DNA of 64,000 bases from the NCBI GenBank assembly GCA_035048495.1, contig CM068547.1, positions 20,033,913-20,097,912 on the forward strand, read 5' to 3'. The DNA is from Euptelea pleiosperma (lineage: Eukaryota > Streptophyta > Magnoliopsida > Ranunculales > Eupteleaceae). The position numbers were made by a program, and so were the translations under genes. Positions 1 to 11,987 of the stretch are shown here, in pieces (within the stretch, counting starts at the first letter, position 1; each line of letters opens with the position of its first letter). The notes under the pieces are model-generated. The model saw only the letters and a program-made list of their open reading frames with translations, was not told the origin of the DNA and did not search any database.

Positions 1-1
1 C

Positions 2-1346
2 TTAGAAGCTGAGAAAGCTAAGGGGATCTTTCCTAGCCAACCCATTGCCAACCCTAAAGGAAATGCCAAAGGGGCAGTATATGAGATCGGATCCCAATCT
101 CAAAGCCAGAATGAGAACTGTCAAGGGGAGGTGCAAGCTGTAACCACCCTACGATCTGGAAAAACTGTGGACATGGGAGTCCAACCACCGCCGGTGCCAT
201 TTCCAGCACCCATCACTCGTACAGAGGAAACTAGTACCAATCCTACCTCTGCTTCCTCTCCCTCTGTGCCAACATCAGATATCCCTATGCAGAAATCTAA
301 GGCTAAAGACAAATCCATTTGTTGACTAAAGCCTCCCTTCCCGGACAGACTTGTCCAAGATAAGCGGGATCAGCAATTCTTAGAGATCTTAGACGTCTTT
401 AAAGACGTCCAGATCAATATCCCATTCCTTTCTGCTATCAAGCAAATCCCCTCCTATGCCAAATTCCTCAAGGACTTGTGCACAGTTAAGCGGCGTACGC
501 AAGTACCCAAAGCTGCCTTCTTGGTCGAAAAAGCTACCGCGTTCATTCAACGCAATAGTGTGATCAAACACAAGGATCCAGGTAGCCCAACTGTCCAATG
601 TGAAATTGGAGACAACTTTAGCTGCACTGCCTTGCTAGATTTAGGGGCTAGCGTTAACCTCATACCGTTCTCGGTATATCAGCAGTTAGGACTGAAAGAT
701 ATGAAACCTACCAATGTCACCCTAAAATTGGCTGATCAGTCCATCAAAATTCCAAGAGGAATCATTGAAGATGTCCTAGTAAAAGTCGCTGACTTTTATT
801 ATCCTGTGGACTTTATCATTCTCGACACCGAGCCGTGTCAGGATAACCGCATTCCGGTCATCTTAGGCCGTCCATTCCTTGCCACCGCGAACGCACACAT
901 CGGGTGCTGGGACGGAAACATGTCCATTGCTTTCGGTAACCTCAAAGCTGAGGTCAACATCTTTCGTTTAATGCAACAAGATGCCGATCGCGAAGTGACC
1001 GATGAAATGTGTGCCGTTGAGAGTCTAATCCCGGACTCCACCGAAGATATTCTTAAGCAGTGTCTAGAACACTTTGGAGCTGACTTTGCAATAGAGTCAG
1101 CTATTTCTGATCTCAATGATCTTTTGGAGACTGCTCCACTGATAGAGATCCCCGCTCCACTCATCGAGTTCGAGCCTCTGATAACCATGGCCAGAGAACC
1201 CATCCTTCCTTTACCTACTGAAGTCAAACCTCTTCAATCCGTGTCTTCTGTGACACCTATTTCTACTTCATCTGCTGCAATATTGGAGCTTAAGCCTCTT
1301 CCCACAGATCTTTCCTATGCCTATCTTGGTCCTAAGGAAACCTACC
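2..1346 (+). pseudogene. Element A gag C-terminus and aspartic protease, broken
   Basis: This is the C-terminal linker of Gag followed by the retropepsin-like protease of a Ty3/gypsy polyprotein. The linker has a coiled-coil-like start and the conserved segment VTTLRSGKTVDMG near 140-178. The protease active site reads LLDLGASVNLIP near 633-668, with Leu replacing the usual Thr/Ser of DTG/DSG, as is common in the Athila lineage. The C-terminal strand RIPVILGRPF lies near 848-877. An in-frame TGA at 323-325, where element C has a glutamine codon, breaks the frame. A second break is the solo LTR at 1347. The frame resumes in phase at 4491, so the gene was open when the LTR arrived. No start codon is visible because the 5' part is outside the window. 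Confidence 0.9.
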
Positions 1347-2747
1347 TGAAAGTAGGTTTTTTCCGCGTCGTTGGTTACGAAAACCCTAGAATCAACACAT
1401 TTTGTAATTTTTATCCGATTATCCTGTAAAATTCAAAGATTCTATATAGGGATTCGTGTCGGATGTCGATCCGCACTCGGGATTAGTCGGAGCAATTAAA
1501 GAGCATAAAATGATGGGGAAATTGCAGATAATGTAACACAATCATACTTTAATCATATTTATTTAACTGAACTTGTCTCTTACAATGAAAATCAAATAAA
1601 AATAACTAAACTAGAAAGCATTAAAAGAGATTAGGGTAGAGAGAGAAAGTGAAGAATAGAGAGAGAAACAAAAAAAAAGAATAGATAGAGAGAGAAGATG
1701 AGATGTGAGGCTTTTTTTAGAGAGAGAAAAGAGATGGTTAGAGAGAGAAGGTGAAAGAAGAGAGAGAGAAACTAGAGAGAGACTAAAGAGAGAGAATATC
1801 CTAGAAATAAAAACTCACCGTTTGATCTCACCTTGGCATGGGGAGGAATGGACGATCTTGATGGAGATGTGAATGGTGGTGAAGCGGGTTGCTGAAGAAC
1901 ATGACTGCAAGACCAGTAAGTGTGCAAGGTCAAGGAGAAGTGGAAAGCCACAGTTTTTGTGCGCACGTGCTGGTGAGTTGCAAGGCCTTTGCGAAGTTGC
2001 TGACTTGCAGCAATGATCGTTGACAAGGTGATATCCAGGTGAACACAGGAGAAAGCACAATGGAGATGACGTGCACGTCTGCAGGTCCAGCAAGGTTGCT
2101 GGTTTCTAGAGGTGGACTCATGGCCTGGTGGATTCGTGAGGCACGTGGTGCACAGGTGAAGGTGTTGAGGAGAACGACCTGAATGGCCTGTACTTAGTTG
2201 CAGGCGTGGTGGAAGGAGGTGAAAGCACCAGCATGAGGCGTTGACTGTTGGTGGCGCTCGGGCTCGTGGGCGTGGTGTGAGGTATTCACGGTGATGGAGC
2301 ATGGAGATCAGCAGGCTGTGATGGAGGCAGTGGTGCTGCCCACAGGTGCAGGTGGTGATGAAAGGAGAAAGAGGCGCTGACTGTTGGTAGCGTGGTGGAA
2401 GGTGTGCCCGTGTGAAGGAGGCGGCAGCAAGGAGTTTGGAATCATCTCCAAGGCGTTAACAGCATGGGAGAACGGCCTGGACTCTCACCAGCAGGTTGCT
2501 GGTGCTTGACGTTGCATGAAGGGAGATGACCTGTGCTGTGTTTTTCGACAGGTGTGGAGAGAACTGAAGAGCTCGCCGGAGAAGACGAACCAGTCCGGCG
2601 AGCTGCTGTGAAAGGAGTTGAAGGTCTGCAACTCCTCTGATGATGGAGTTGCAGATGGTGGAGGGATGGTGATGGCGGAGCGGTGGAGTCAAAAACGTGG
2701 AGGATAGGTGAAAGAACAGCAACGTGGTTGCTGGTTGGTGGTGGAGG

Positions 2748-2943
2748 CCGGAGTTGCAGCGGCAACTCCGGTAAGAACGTGAAAAGAAGAAGAAGAAGAA
2801 GAAGAAGAAGAAGAAGAAGAAGAAGAAAACGAAGAGGAAGAAGAAGGATAGGAGGAGAGGGGGAGGACCCTCACCAGCTCGCTGTGGTGAGGACGGTGGT
2901 GGCGCTCGGTTCGCCGGCCGGAGTTGCAGACTTGCAACTCCAG
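2748..2943. repeat. Two leader hairpins and a GAA array in S1
   Basis: 2748-2771 has perfect 10-bp arms (loop AGCG). 2918-2943 has 11-bp arms with one mismatch. Between and after them lie GAA/AAG arrays (2783-2831 and 2946-3068). Confidence 0.8.
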
Positions 2944-3179
2944 CAACAGAAAAAGAAAACGAAGAAGAAGAAGAGGAGGAGGAAGAGGAGAAGAAGAAAA
3001 AGAAGAAGAAGAAAAGAAGGAGAAGAAGAAGAAGAAGAAGAAGAAGAAGAAGAAGAAGAAGAAGAAGGAGGAGGAGGCGCTCCACTCCTCACCGGCGATG
3101 GCACGCCGGAGGAGAAGAAGAAGGGGAAAGGGAAGAGGAGGAAAGGGTGTCCGAGCGGGGGCGGAAGAAGAGGCTCCAA

Positions 3180-3245
3180 GGGTTTTTAACCCCTCTCCTT
3201 AAGTAGAAACCGTGAGTTTCTAAACTTAGAAACTCACGGTTTCTA
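3180..3245 (-). promoter_or_regulatory. S1 promoter region: 42-bp inverted repeat plus GGGTT/AACCC hairpin
   Basis: Perfect 20-bp arms lie at 3204-3223 and 3226-3245 with a 2-bp centre. In LTR sense orientation this is followed by CTTAAG and then GGGTT-AAA-AACCC (3180-3192). Other LTRs here have a different palindrome in the same place, then a TATA-like box, then GGGTTCG-NN-CGAACCC. The promoter role is inferred from that shared position and from the TATA boxes of the related copies. Confidence 0.5.
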
Positions 3246-3541
3246 AAAGAAAACTTTTTATTATTATGTTTTTTTTTTTTTTTTTTTTTTTTTAATTTTT
3301 TATTTTTGAACCAGGGGTTTCGCGGGCTTGGGCTCGAGGTTAATGGGCCGTTTGGCCATGACCACTAGGCCAAGAGCTGATGCCACGTGTTGGCCAGTGG
3401 TTGGCCGAGAGATGACGCCACGAGTCAGCCAGTGGTTGGCCAATGGGAACGCTAAAAATCGTGGGCCTAGAGTGCATCGGCCATGGGCCAGAAGGTAGGT
3501 GAGAATGATAGTGGGCCACTGGGCTCGATGGATGTAGGTTA

Positions 3542-3690
3542 GGGTGCGTTTGGTTGCCAGGGGAGAAAAATGCATTTTCCCCTTGAAATACCCATCAAGG
3601 AAAAATGTATTTTCCTTTCTTCGAAAATCGAGCTCTACGCTCTCAGCCACAATCAACCATCTGAGGCATTTCTCTACAATCAAACCTGCC
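3542..3690. mobile_element. Possible Tourist/PIF-Harbinger-like MITE inside S1
   Basis: The segment starts GGGTGCGTTTGGTTG and ends CAATCAAACCTGCC, an imperfect terminal inverted repeat. It is flanked by TTA on both sides (3539-3541 and 3691-3693). Short length, these termini and a 3-bp TTA duplication fit PIF/Harbinger MITEs. A decayed relative in opposite orientation lies in the 3' LTR of element B near 46300-46436. The inverted repeat is imperfect, so it may be ordinary LTR sequence. Confidence 0.35.
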
Positions 3691-4490
3691 TTAGGGACTG
3701 ATATTTTACAATGGAGATCGGGTGGTTGATAGGATGGATGATCGACTGATCGGTAGCACGATCGGATGGTCGGATGCATAGAATTGATAGATCAGATGGC
3801 GATCTATAGAGATTCAACGGCCTGATAGAAGATCCAACGGTCAGAAAGCTAAGGGAGATGAGACAGAGCCAATGAGCAGGAGTTCTGGGGTTAAGTCAAT
3901 AGATTCGAGGATCGAGAAATGAAGAGAGAGAGAATAAGGAGAGATGAGAGAGAAAATATCAGAAAAAGTATTAGCAGAGGGTCATGAACCCTAGTTTTCC
4001 ATTGTTCTTCACTTGAGCTTTGCCAGTAGAGCAGGCCATCATTTGATGTGGCTTTAAATGCTTTGGTCCTTCTCTTGGTTATCAGCTCTCCTACTCTCGT
4101 GGTTCCTTGGGCCAGCTCTTCGATCCCCTTGTTCAGCCCATAATAGGCTCATATCTTCTAGACATAGCCTGTGGACTCTTTAAGCTTTGATAATGGGCTT
4201 TCATGATCCATGTGGGCCCACAAGTCTCGAGAATCATCCAATCAGGGTTTCCTGTGACAGAAGAAGCGCGTAATTAATGAGACTTAATCAGAACGGCTTA
4301 ATATCTAAACTTCTAAAAATGTGTTTAATGCATGCAAATATACCATTTCATCCAGAAAAGTGTATTCTACGCAATGAGATAGACTCTTACGTAGAAAAGT
4401 GGATAATTAGAGCAGTTTTACGTAGGAGAGTGCGATAATGCTAAAAGGATAATTGCTTAAAATAAGCACTTTTGAGCGAATATCACTACC

Positions 4491-7333
4491 CTGTCATTAT
4501 TGCATCCGCTTTATCTGAGAGTGAACGTAAGAAACTTCTCGAGCTGCTCAACGAGCACAAATCTGCGATAGGTTGGACTATAGATGATATTCGAGGCATA
4601 GACCCCTCGGTGTGCCAACATCACATCTATCTCGAGGATGAATCCAAAACCTCGCGAGAACACCAGAGGAAGTTGAACCCCGTCTTGAAGGATGTAGTCC
4701 GGGATGAGGTCCTTAAACTGTTAGATGCGGGTATCATTTATCCCATCTCCGATAGCAAATGGGTGAGTCCTATTCATGTCGTCCCTAAAAAGGCAGGATT
4801 CACAGTTGTGGAAAATGAGAACAAGGAAATGGTAACCCAGCGCCTGAAGAAAGGATGGAGAGTCTGCATCGATTACCGACGACTCAACACCAACACTAGG
4901 AAGGACCATTTTCCTTTACCCTTCATAGACCAAATGTTGGAGCGATTAGCAGGTCACTCCTATTACTGCTTCCTCGATGGTTACTCAGGGTATAATCAAA
5001 TACCAATCGCCCCTGAGGATCACGAGAAGACAACCTTCACTTGTCCCTTTGGCACTTTTGCCTACAAGCGCATGCCCTTTGGCCTCTGCAATGCACCCGC
5101 GACCTTTCAAAGGTGTATGATGAGCATATTCTCTGACATGGTGGAAAAATTCCTCGAAGTCTTTATGGACGACTTCTCAGTTTTTGGGTCATCCTTTGAT
5201 GACTGTCTGAACCATCTAGGGCTTGTACTTCACCGCTGTCAGGACAAGTGACTTGTCCTCAATTGGGAGAAATGCCACTTCATGGTGAAGAAGGGCATTG
5301 TTCTGGGACATGTCATTTCCCATCAGGGCATTGAGGTCGACAAAGCTAAAATCGATATCATCTCGACCTTGCCCATTCCTAAGTCCGTGCGTGACATCCG
5401 ATCTTTTTTGGGACACGGAGGATTCTATAGGTGATTCATCAAGGACTTCTCTCAAATCGCTCGACCTCTGTCCCATCTTCTGGCTAAAGATAGTCCTTTC
5501 GACTTTAATGCTGACTGTGTCAAGGCATTTGAGCGTCTCAAATCTGAGCTCACTACTGCGCCCATTATCTGTCCCCCGGACTGGACTCTACCTTTCTAGG
5601 TAATGTGCGATGCTTCTGACTACGCGTTAGGCGCCGTTCTAGGGCAAAGAGTTGACAAAAGGTCACACGTGATCTACTACGTGAGTAAAACTCTTGACTC
5701 TGCCCAAATGAATTACTCTACCACTGAGAAAGAACTCCTGGCGGTAGTCTTCGCCCTTGATAAATTCCGTCAGTACCTCTTAGCCACTAAGGTGGTTGTG
5801 TACACTGATCATGCAGCCCTTCGTTATCTCATGTCGAAAAAGGAAACCAAACCTCGATTAATTCGATGGATTCTCTTACTGCAGGAATTCGACCTCGAGA
5901 TTAAGGATAAGAAAGGAACTGAGAATGTAGTGGCTGATCACTTGTCTAGACTGACTTTAGAGTCATCCTTCGACACCCAGCCCATCCCTGAAACCTTTCC
6001 AGACGAACAACTATTCGCCATCTCTGTTAATCCTTGGTATGCTGACATTGTCAACTACCTTGTCACCGAAGAAATGCCTTCACACTGGTCAAAACAGGAC
6101 AAAAGCCAATTCCTAGCAAGAGTTAAGTACTACTCTTGGGATGACCCTTATTTGTATAAATACTGTCCTGACCAGATCATTCGTCTCTGTGTCCCTGAGT
6201 CGGACCAACTCAATATCTTGTCCTCGTGTCATGTCCAACCTTGTGGTGGTCATTTCAGTACTAAGAAAACTGCAGAAAAAGTTCTGCAATGCGGATTCTA
6301 CTGGCCTACACTATTTAAAGATGCCCATATCTACTGCAAAACCTGTCCTAATTGCCAGCATCTAGGCCGCATCTCCCAGAGGAACATGATGCCCCTCTCT
6401 CCCATCCAGGTCGATGAAATATTTGACATCTGGGGCATCGACTTCATGGGCCCCTTTCCCGTTTCCTATGGTTTTGAGTACATTCTCCTTGCGGTAGACT
6501 ATGTATCCAAATGGATAGAAGCCATTCCCACCAAGACCAATGACCACAAAGTAGTGGTCAAATTCCTAAAGGAGTTCATCTTCGCCCGATTCGGTGCCCC
6601 TAAGGCCATCATTAGTGATGGGGGCACCCATTTCTACAATAGGATATTCGAGAAATTAATGAAAAAGTATGGGGTAACCCACAAGGTTGCCCTAGCTTAT
6701 CATCCGCAGACTAGTGGTCAAGTGGAGGTTTCTAATCGTCAGATCAAGCAGATCTTGGAGAAGCCAGTCAATACCACACGTAAAGACTGGTCTACTCGTC
6801 TCACTGATGCTTTATGGGCATACAGAACCGCCTACAAGACCCCATTCAATATGTCTCCCTATCGTCTGGTCTTTGGGAAACCCTGTCATCTTCCAGTAAA
6901 GATTGAACATCGTGCCCTGTGGGCCATTAAGAAGCTCAACTTCGACCTAGACTCCGCAGGAGAGGAGCGAAAACTTCAAATGAATGAGTTAGAAGAACTC
7001 AGAAATGATGCCTACAACTTGTCCAAGAATTACAAAGCCAAAATGAAGTGGATACATGACAAGAGAATCCTCAGAAAAAAGTTCCATCCAGGACAGAAGG
7101 TCCTTCTTTATAATTCTCGTCTCCATCTCTTCCCTGGGAAACTGAAATCTAGGTGGACCGGTCCTTATACGGTCACAGCAGTCACACCCTTTGGGGCAAT
7201 CACTATTGAGGACCCCAAGGATCACTCCTCATTCCAGGTAAATGGCCAGCGTCTTATGCAATTCCATGAACTTGATGTGTCGTTCATTCAGACTTTTGAA
7301 ATTAATCTCATCGATCCTGCCTATGTCGACTGA
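4491..7333 (+). pseudogene. Element A reverse transcriptase, RNase H and integrase, broken
   Basis: This is the enzymatic part of the Ty3/gypsy polyprotein that copies element RNA into DNA and integrates it. The RT has [11 protein letters not shown] near 4855-4890, [13 protein letters not shown] near 4962-5000 and the catalytic FMDD near 5162-5173. RNase H begins at [11 protein letters not shown] (5603). The integrase has an N-terminal HHCC zinc finger near 6230-6360 and an intact DDE triad: Asp at 6440-6442 in GIDFMGPFP, Asp in ISDGG near 6610, and Glu in GQVEVS near 6720. A WTGPY motif of the GPY/F type lies near 7150-7170, with no chromodomain. In-frame stops at 5249-5251 (TGA), 5432-5434 (TGA) and 5597-5599 (TAG) divide it. 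The region 5603-7333 is a long open stretch. A full-length product is not expected. Confidence 0.93.
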
Positions 7334-9273
7334 TGATCCACTCAGTCTCCTGTGCTCCAACTTGGTTGGGGGTGCCTATCACCCCCGTTGTGTCTGGCTG
7401 AAGACGTAAAACTTAGCGCTTTCGGAAAGACAATTCCGGTATTCCTAGAGTACATGAGTCTCATGCATTTGTTATTACTGTTATATCTCTGGAAATGCAG
7501 GTACATTCATTCTTCCGATCATCAGGTACCACACACTGTCGAGTTTCTGCCGACTTGGTAACATCCTCCCTGAACCTTTGCATCATCGTCACTGATTTTT
7601 CATCATTTTATGTCCCGGTCATGAGCACCGAGGACGGTGCTGTATTTTGGTTGGGGGTGGGGTATTTACCAAAACTCATGTCTTCATTTTGATAAAAAGA
7701 AAAAAAAAAAAAAAAACATTTTATTTTTGGGGTGATTTCCGATGTTCTCCAAAAGTTTTCTAGAATTTCAAAAAAATGTGTCAAATACCCTGACTTTGAT
7801 TAGCTAAAAACCTTCGTTAAGTCAGTATTGAGGATGTCAATTTTTGTTTAAAGTTAGCGTTGAGTCAAGTCAAGCGTGACTACAGCAGGTTTGAAAACTC
7901 AGAAAAACTCATATTCGGCACAATTGTACACTATCAATATCAGAGTCACCCTAAGTTTAGAAATTCTGGAGATCCTGTGAGAATAATTGTGGAGACCTAA
8001 CCCAGTGAGCTTTCGAGCCTTTAATCAATTCAGAGTGTTATACAACAATTCTGAGTCACAAGATGACTCACTATTCTTCATGCCCGCAATATTCGTTGAG
8101 AGATCTCATTATCTTTTGCTTCGATCATAAAACTCAGAACGACATCAACATTGGATTACTACGACAGAACCTTCTCTATATCCAGTCAAGACAGTATACA
8201 TGATAGTGCAAACCCTAGAAAATGATTTAGGCTATTTTTTTCTGAACCATTCAGCCTTTTTACTCACCTGAATTATACTTCACTAGAAACCCTTTGAACC
8301 TTTCTATAAAAGCCTTTTCTTTGCAAACCCATCAACCTAAAATCTAGTCCAGCTACGAAACATGACTGGCTACCCTTATTTTGAGATAGAAAAAAAAAAA
8401 AAAAAGAATAATTGATGTGGGTGTACCGTGAAAAAGAAAAGTAAAGAAGAAGAATCAAAAGGAAAAGAAAGTGGTTCAGGCCAAAAACAAAATATAGAAA
8501 GAAAGTATGAAGAAGAGCTGAAAAGAAATTGAGCAGTCTCAGAAATATCAAGAAAAAGAGAAAAATACGAAAAAAGGAAAAAGAACCAGATAATGGTGTT
8601 ACGCCGTAGGAAAAATTCTAGAAAAGGGCAATATCCTCTCAAGATCTTTGAAATCCTGCATTCTTTTATCTCTCTACACCTGACCTAAGCCTCATTACAA
8701 CCCAGGAAAGTCCTACTTGATTCTAGGATAGTGTGATCATAAAATGTGGAGATTGGAGAAAGAGAAGCTATAGAGTTTGATCTGACGTTCCCGAGTGAAG
8801 TGGTATTCCAATCATGAGACCTTCTTCTGTTAAAGATGTCCTTCCTTCAAATAAAACATATGTGAGATCTTTTGCCTCTTTATATTAAATACATCTCCTC
8901 ACATATAAATTGAGAGAAAAGAAGAAAACCCTTCTTGTGTGATTCTATTCTGAGTGCTAAACATGTGAGATTTGAGGTCGAGGCAGAAAAACTTAGAGTT
9001 GATCTGGAAATCTTTACTGTCGGATGATGAGAATGTTGAGCACACACACACGCAGAGTCTGACTATTCTGGGTCATGATTATCAGTCTGTAGTCTTGCCA
9101 AAACTTTCAAACTCTTCGCTAGCATGTAACTGTTTTTGCATCCATTCAATAATTTGACGAACGGTGTTTTCCCGGAGCTAATATGAAAAAGTGTGCAGCA
9201 TGTGCAAAGCCCTTTTAAGCTCATTTATTTTGCACTAATTGCTAAGGATTGGCAACATGCTGGTTGGGGGTTG
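7334..9273 (+). other. Element A noncoding 3' internal region
   Basis: No long open frame is present, so there is no env-like gene here. The region is shared with elements B and C. Conserved blocks include a GGGGGTG / CACCCCC hairpin at 7368-7386 just after the pol stop, a GCACCG-AGGA-CGGTGC hairpin at 7625-7640, GGTTGGGGGTGGGG after it, and a short CA repeat near 9041-9053. The region is otherwise A/T-rich with short homopolymers. Confidence 0.8.
9260..9273 (+). promoter_or_regulatory. Polypurine tract before the 3' LTR of element A
   Basis: CTGGTTGGGGGTTG directly abuts the LTR start TGATATTCGC at 9274. The same tract precedes the 3' LTRs of C (38155-38168) and B (45509-45522). It is the expected plus-strand DNA priming site. 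Confidence 0.75.
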
Positions 9274-10267
9274 TGATATTCGCTCAAAAGTGCTTATTTT
9301 AAGCAATTATCCTTTTAGCGTTATTACATTCTTCCACGTTAAAATACTCTATTTATCTATTTTTCTACGTAAGAGTCTCTTTGGTTGCGTAGAACACATT
9401 TTTCTGGACGAAATAGTATATTTGCATCCATTAAACACATTTTCGAAAGTCTAGACATGAAGTCATTCTGATAGAGTCTCATTACGCGCTTCTTCTGTCG
9501 CAGGAAACCCCGATGGGACAATTCTCGAGACTTGCAAGCCCACATCGATCAGGAAAGCCCATTGTCAAAGCTTAAAGAGCTTACATGCTATGACTAGAAG
9601 ATATGGGCCAAATATGGGCTGAATAAGAGGACCAAAAAGCCGGCCCAAAGAACGAAGAGAGTAGGAGAGCCAATGACCAAGAGACGGACCAAAGCGTTTA
9701 AAGCCACATGAGTCAGCAAAGAATGATAGTCGACTCTACTGGAGAAGCGTGAGGATGGTCACAGTGAAGACCAGGGTTCTAGACCCTCCGCCAGTGCTTT
9801 TCTCTCTATTTTCTGATACTTTCTCTCTCATCTCTCCTTATTCTCTCTCTCTCTTCATCTCTTGGTCCTCGAATCTACTGACCTAACCCCAGAACTCCTG
9901 CCCATCGGCTCTATCTCATCTCCCTTAGCTTTCTGACCGTTGGATCTTCCATCGGACCGTTAGATCTCTCTAGATCCGTCGATCTACCAATCTGAGTCTC
10001 AATCAAGTCACCATCCATCCGATCGCCATCAGACCGTCTGTCACATCATCTTGTGAGACAATGGACATCACAAATCCATGTGGGCCAGTAGCCGGGCCCA
10101 TCATCATCGACCCGCTGTCCGACCAGTTAGTGGACCCTGTGAATTTCCAAAGAATTTTAATTAAATTTCAAAAAAAATGGGGGGTCCACTAATTGGGGAG
10201 ATTCCCCATAGAAAAGTAGATTTTTACTTAAAAAAAAAAAAAAATTATTTTTTTTATTTTAAAAATA

Positions 10268-10331
10268 CCCTAGTTCCATTAATGGAAATAGGGAGCTTTA
10301 AAAGGAGAAGGAGAGGGGTTCGTTCGAACCC
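10268..10331 (+). promoter_or_regulatory. Predicted promoter of the element A LTR
   Basis: The order is a palindrome (CCCTAGTTCCATT / AATGGAAATAGGG, one mismatch), TTTAAAAG at 10297, then GGGTTCG-TT-CGAACCC. A TATA-like box about 1.02 kb into the LTR predicts a transcription start near the hairpin, which divides U3 from R. Transcription itself is not shown by the sequence. Confidence 0.5.
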
Positions 10332-10457
10332 TAATCCCCCTCCTTATTGCTCCATTCTCTCCCCCAACTCGTTGCCCCCTTCTTCCCCTCGGTTTTAGAC
10401 TGTTTTTCCTCCATTTTTTTCTCTTCTCAATCACCATCTTCATCTTCATCTTTATCA

Positions 10458-10778
10458 CCGGAGTTGCAGGCTGCAACTCCGGCCACCACCACAGCATCCC
10501 CTTGCAACCCTAATCCCCCGCTAGTGCCACAGCAGGTCCGCCTGCCACCATCTTTCATTACCGCACCCTTTTTCCCTTCTCTTCATCTCCATTTTTATTT
10601 TTTTTCTTTCTCCATTACCGCCCTCACCGGAGTTGCGCCTGCAACTCCGGCCGTTCGTGCCACACTTGCGACCTCTCTCACCCTATCATCTCTCTCAACA
10701 CCATCTCTCTCATCTTCGGAGCTATCCCACGTTTTCCTTTTTTTTCAAGATCACCGGAGTTGCAAGTTGCAACTCCGG
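10458..10778 (+). repeat. Three CCGGAGTTGCA hairpins in the element A LTR
   Basis: Perfect inverted repeats lie at 10458-10482 (11-bp arms, loop GGC), 10627-10650 (10-bp arms, loop GCCT) and 10754-10778 (11-bp arms, loop AGT). The arms are the same word while the loops and flanks differ. All lie downstream of the predicted transcription start. Confidence 0.85.
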
Positions 10779-11987
10779 CATCCTCCATTAACGCCTGCTG
10801 CTGCTGCTGTTGCTGCTACCCCCTGCAATTCTCCACCGTTTTCTCATCTGCCCTTCCTCTTTCAAGAAAAAAAAAAGAGTAAAAAAAAAAAAGAGAGAAA
10901 GAAAGAGAAAGAGGAAGAGAAGAGAAGGAGTGAATGACGCCTCCTCCTCACTGCACGTCCTCCATTTCCTTGCCGCAGCCACCATCACCACCGGTACGGT
11001 GAGCCACCGGTCGCCCTCTTCCAACATCCACTACTGCTCCTACCTCACCTTCACGGTCCTCACGACCGTGAGAACCCCATATCTGGTTCTTCTCCATTAT
11101 CGCCACCACCATTGAGGAACCCGCCATCTCCTTCTTCTTGGACTGAGGACGTCCTCCAGCCACACAGTTGGTCTGCAACTTCTCAGCCAGCCTGCAACAC
11201 CCTCCCCTTGGGTCCCTATCTGCTGGACAATGACACATCTTGCTGATCGTGTCCTTCACGGTTTCACTGGGATTCATACTCACCGCCACCATCTCCTACC
11301 ACAATCAGCTGCTTGCAAGGGCAGCAACTTGCATCCTCTTTGATCGGCTACCATATTTCACCATTGGCTGATCCACCCTTGTTTAGTCGATCAAGGGTTG
11401 ATCTCAACCACCCATCTCCGGTAAGTTTGCAGGTTAGATTTCTATCTCTTTTCTCTACCTCTAGATGCCTCCCTATAATTTTCTCTCTCTAGGATCAGTT
11501 CCTCTCTCTAGTTTCTCTCTCTTACTCTCATTCTCTCTCTTTACTAATGTTTTCTAGATTAGTCTTGAGTTTTTCTTTGTTTATTTTTTAATTGCTATTA
11601 CTTACTTGATATTCTTGGGCATTGTAAGACTTTGAATTTAATGAATAAGGTTGATTTTATGAGAATGATGTTTCTTTGAATTTTTTTTATTATTTCCACT
11701 AGGATGAATTTTAGCAATCTCTTTGAGAAAAAGAATGTTTTAAAAAGCGATAATTAATCATCACTCTCACCTCTCCATCCTCTTTGGTGGCATTTTCTGT
11801 GAAAAAAAAATTCGTCATTTTATGTTCTTTAATGCACTAATCCAACTAATCCCGAGTGCGGATCGACATCCGACACGAATCCCTATACAAAGTTCATACT
11901 TTTGCAGGAATTAAATCAGAAGAGATACAAATTTAGTTGAAATTCTAGGGTTTCCGTAACCAACGACGCGGAAAAATCCTACTTTCA

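Larger units (their letters stand above)
1347..4485 (-). mobile_element. Solo LTR S1 of an Athila-like element, TSD CTACC
   Basis: The insert starts TGAAAGTAGG and ends GCGAATATCA. These are the two termini of the Athila-like LTR family read backwards. It is flanked on both sides by CTACC (1342-1346 and 4486-4490), a 5-bp target duplication. It holds no primer site, coding region or second LTR, so it is a solo LTR left by recombination between two LTRs. It is longer than most copies here (3139 bp) and belongs to a subfamily with its own promoter palindrome at 3204-3245. It carries GAA-rich microsatellites, a run of about 25 T near 3269-3293 and a possible small MITE at 3542-3690. It interrupts the protease/RT junction of element A. 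Confidence 0.93.
1..11987 (+). mobile_element. Element A: Athila-like Ty3/gypsy retrotransposon, 5' part outside window
   Basis: The visible part reads gag C-terminus, protease, reverse transcriptase, RNase H, integrase, a 1.9-kb noncoding 3' internal region, a polypurine tract and a 3' LTR. The order protease-RT-RNaseH-integrase defines Ty3/gypsy. The protease motif DLGA, the FMDD reverse-transcriptase box and the tRNA-Asp-type primer site in the related elements B and C place it in the Athila lineage. Solo LTR S1 splits the polyprotein at 1347-4485. The 3' LTR ends at 11987 and abuts a minus-strand LTR that A must have entered; the right flank is TTGAC. The matching left target copy lies outside the window, so A cannot be bounded. 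Several in-frame stops show it is defective. Confidence 0.9.
9274..11987 (+). mobile_element. 3' LTR of element A
   Basis: The LTR begins TGATATTCGC and ends CCTACTTTCA, 2714 bp. The U3 holds a short array of ACCGTTGGATC-type units near 9937-9975. A near-perfect 26-bp palindrome is at 10268-10293, a TATA-like TTTAAAAG at 10297-10304, and a GGGTTCG-TT-CGAACCC hairpin at 10316-10331. Three CCGGAGTTGCA-type hairpins lie downstream. CT-rich tracts and a conserved GTGCGGATCGACATCCGACAC block precede the end. Confidence 0.9.

Noticed and set aside
2456..3189. Long Glu/Lys/Arg/Leu/Ser-homopolymer ORFs on both strands
   Set aside because: They are translations of GAA/TTC microsatellites in noncoding LTR sequence; every frame gives a different homopolymer.
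1347..4485. S1 as an independent non-autonomous transposon
   Set aside because: The same two termini bound the LTRs of elements A, B and C, next to the primer site and polypurine tract, so these ends are LTR ends.
7334..9273. Env-like gene between pol and the 3' LTR
   Set aside because: No ORF above about 90 codons, no signal peptide or membrane segment, and the region is noncoding in three elements.
10347..10937. 196-aa proline/serine-rich ORF in the element A LTR
   Set aside because: It lies wholly in LTR sequence, is not kept in frame in related LTRs and matches no domain I know.
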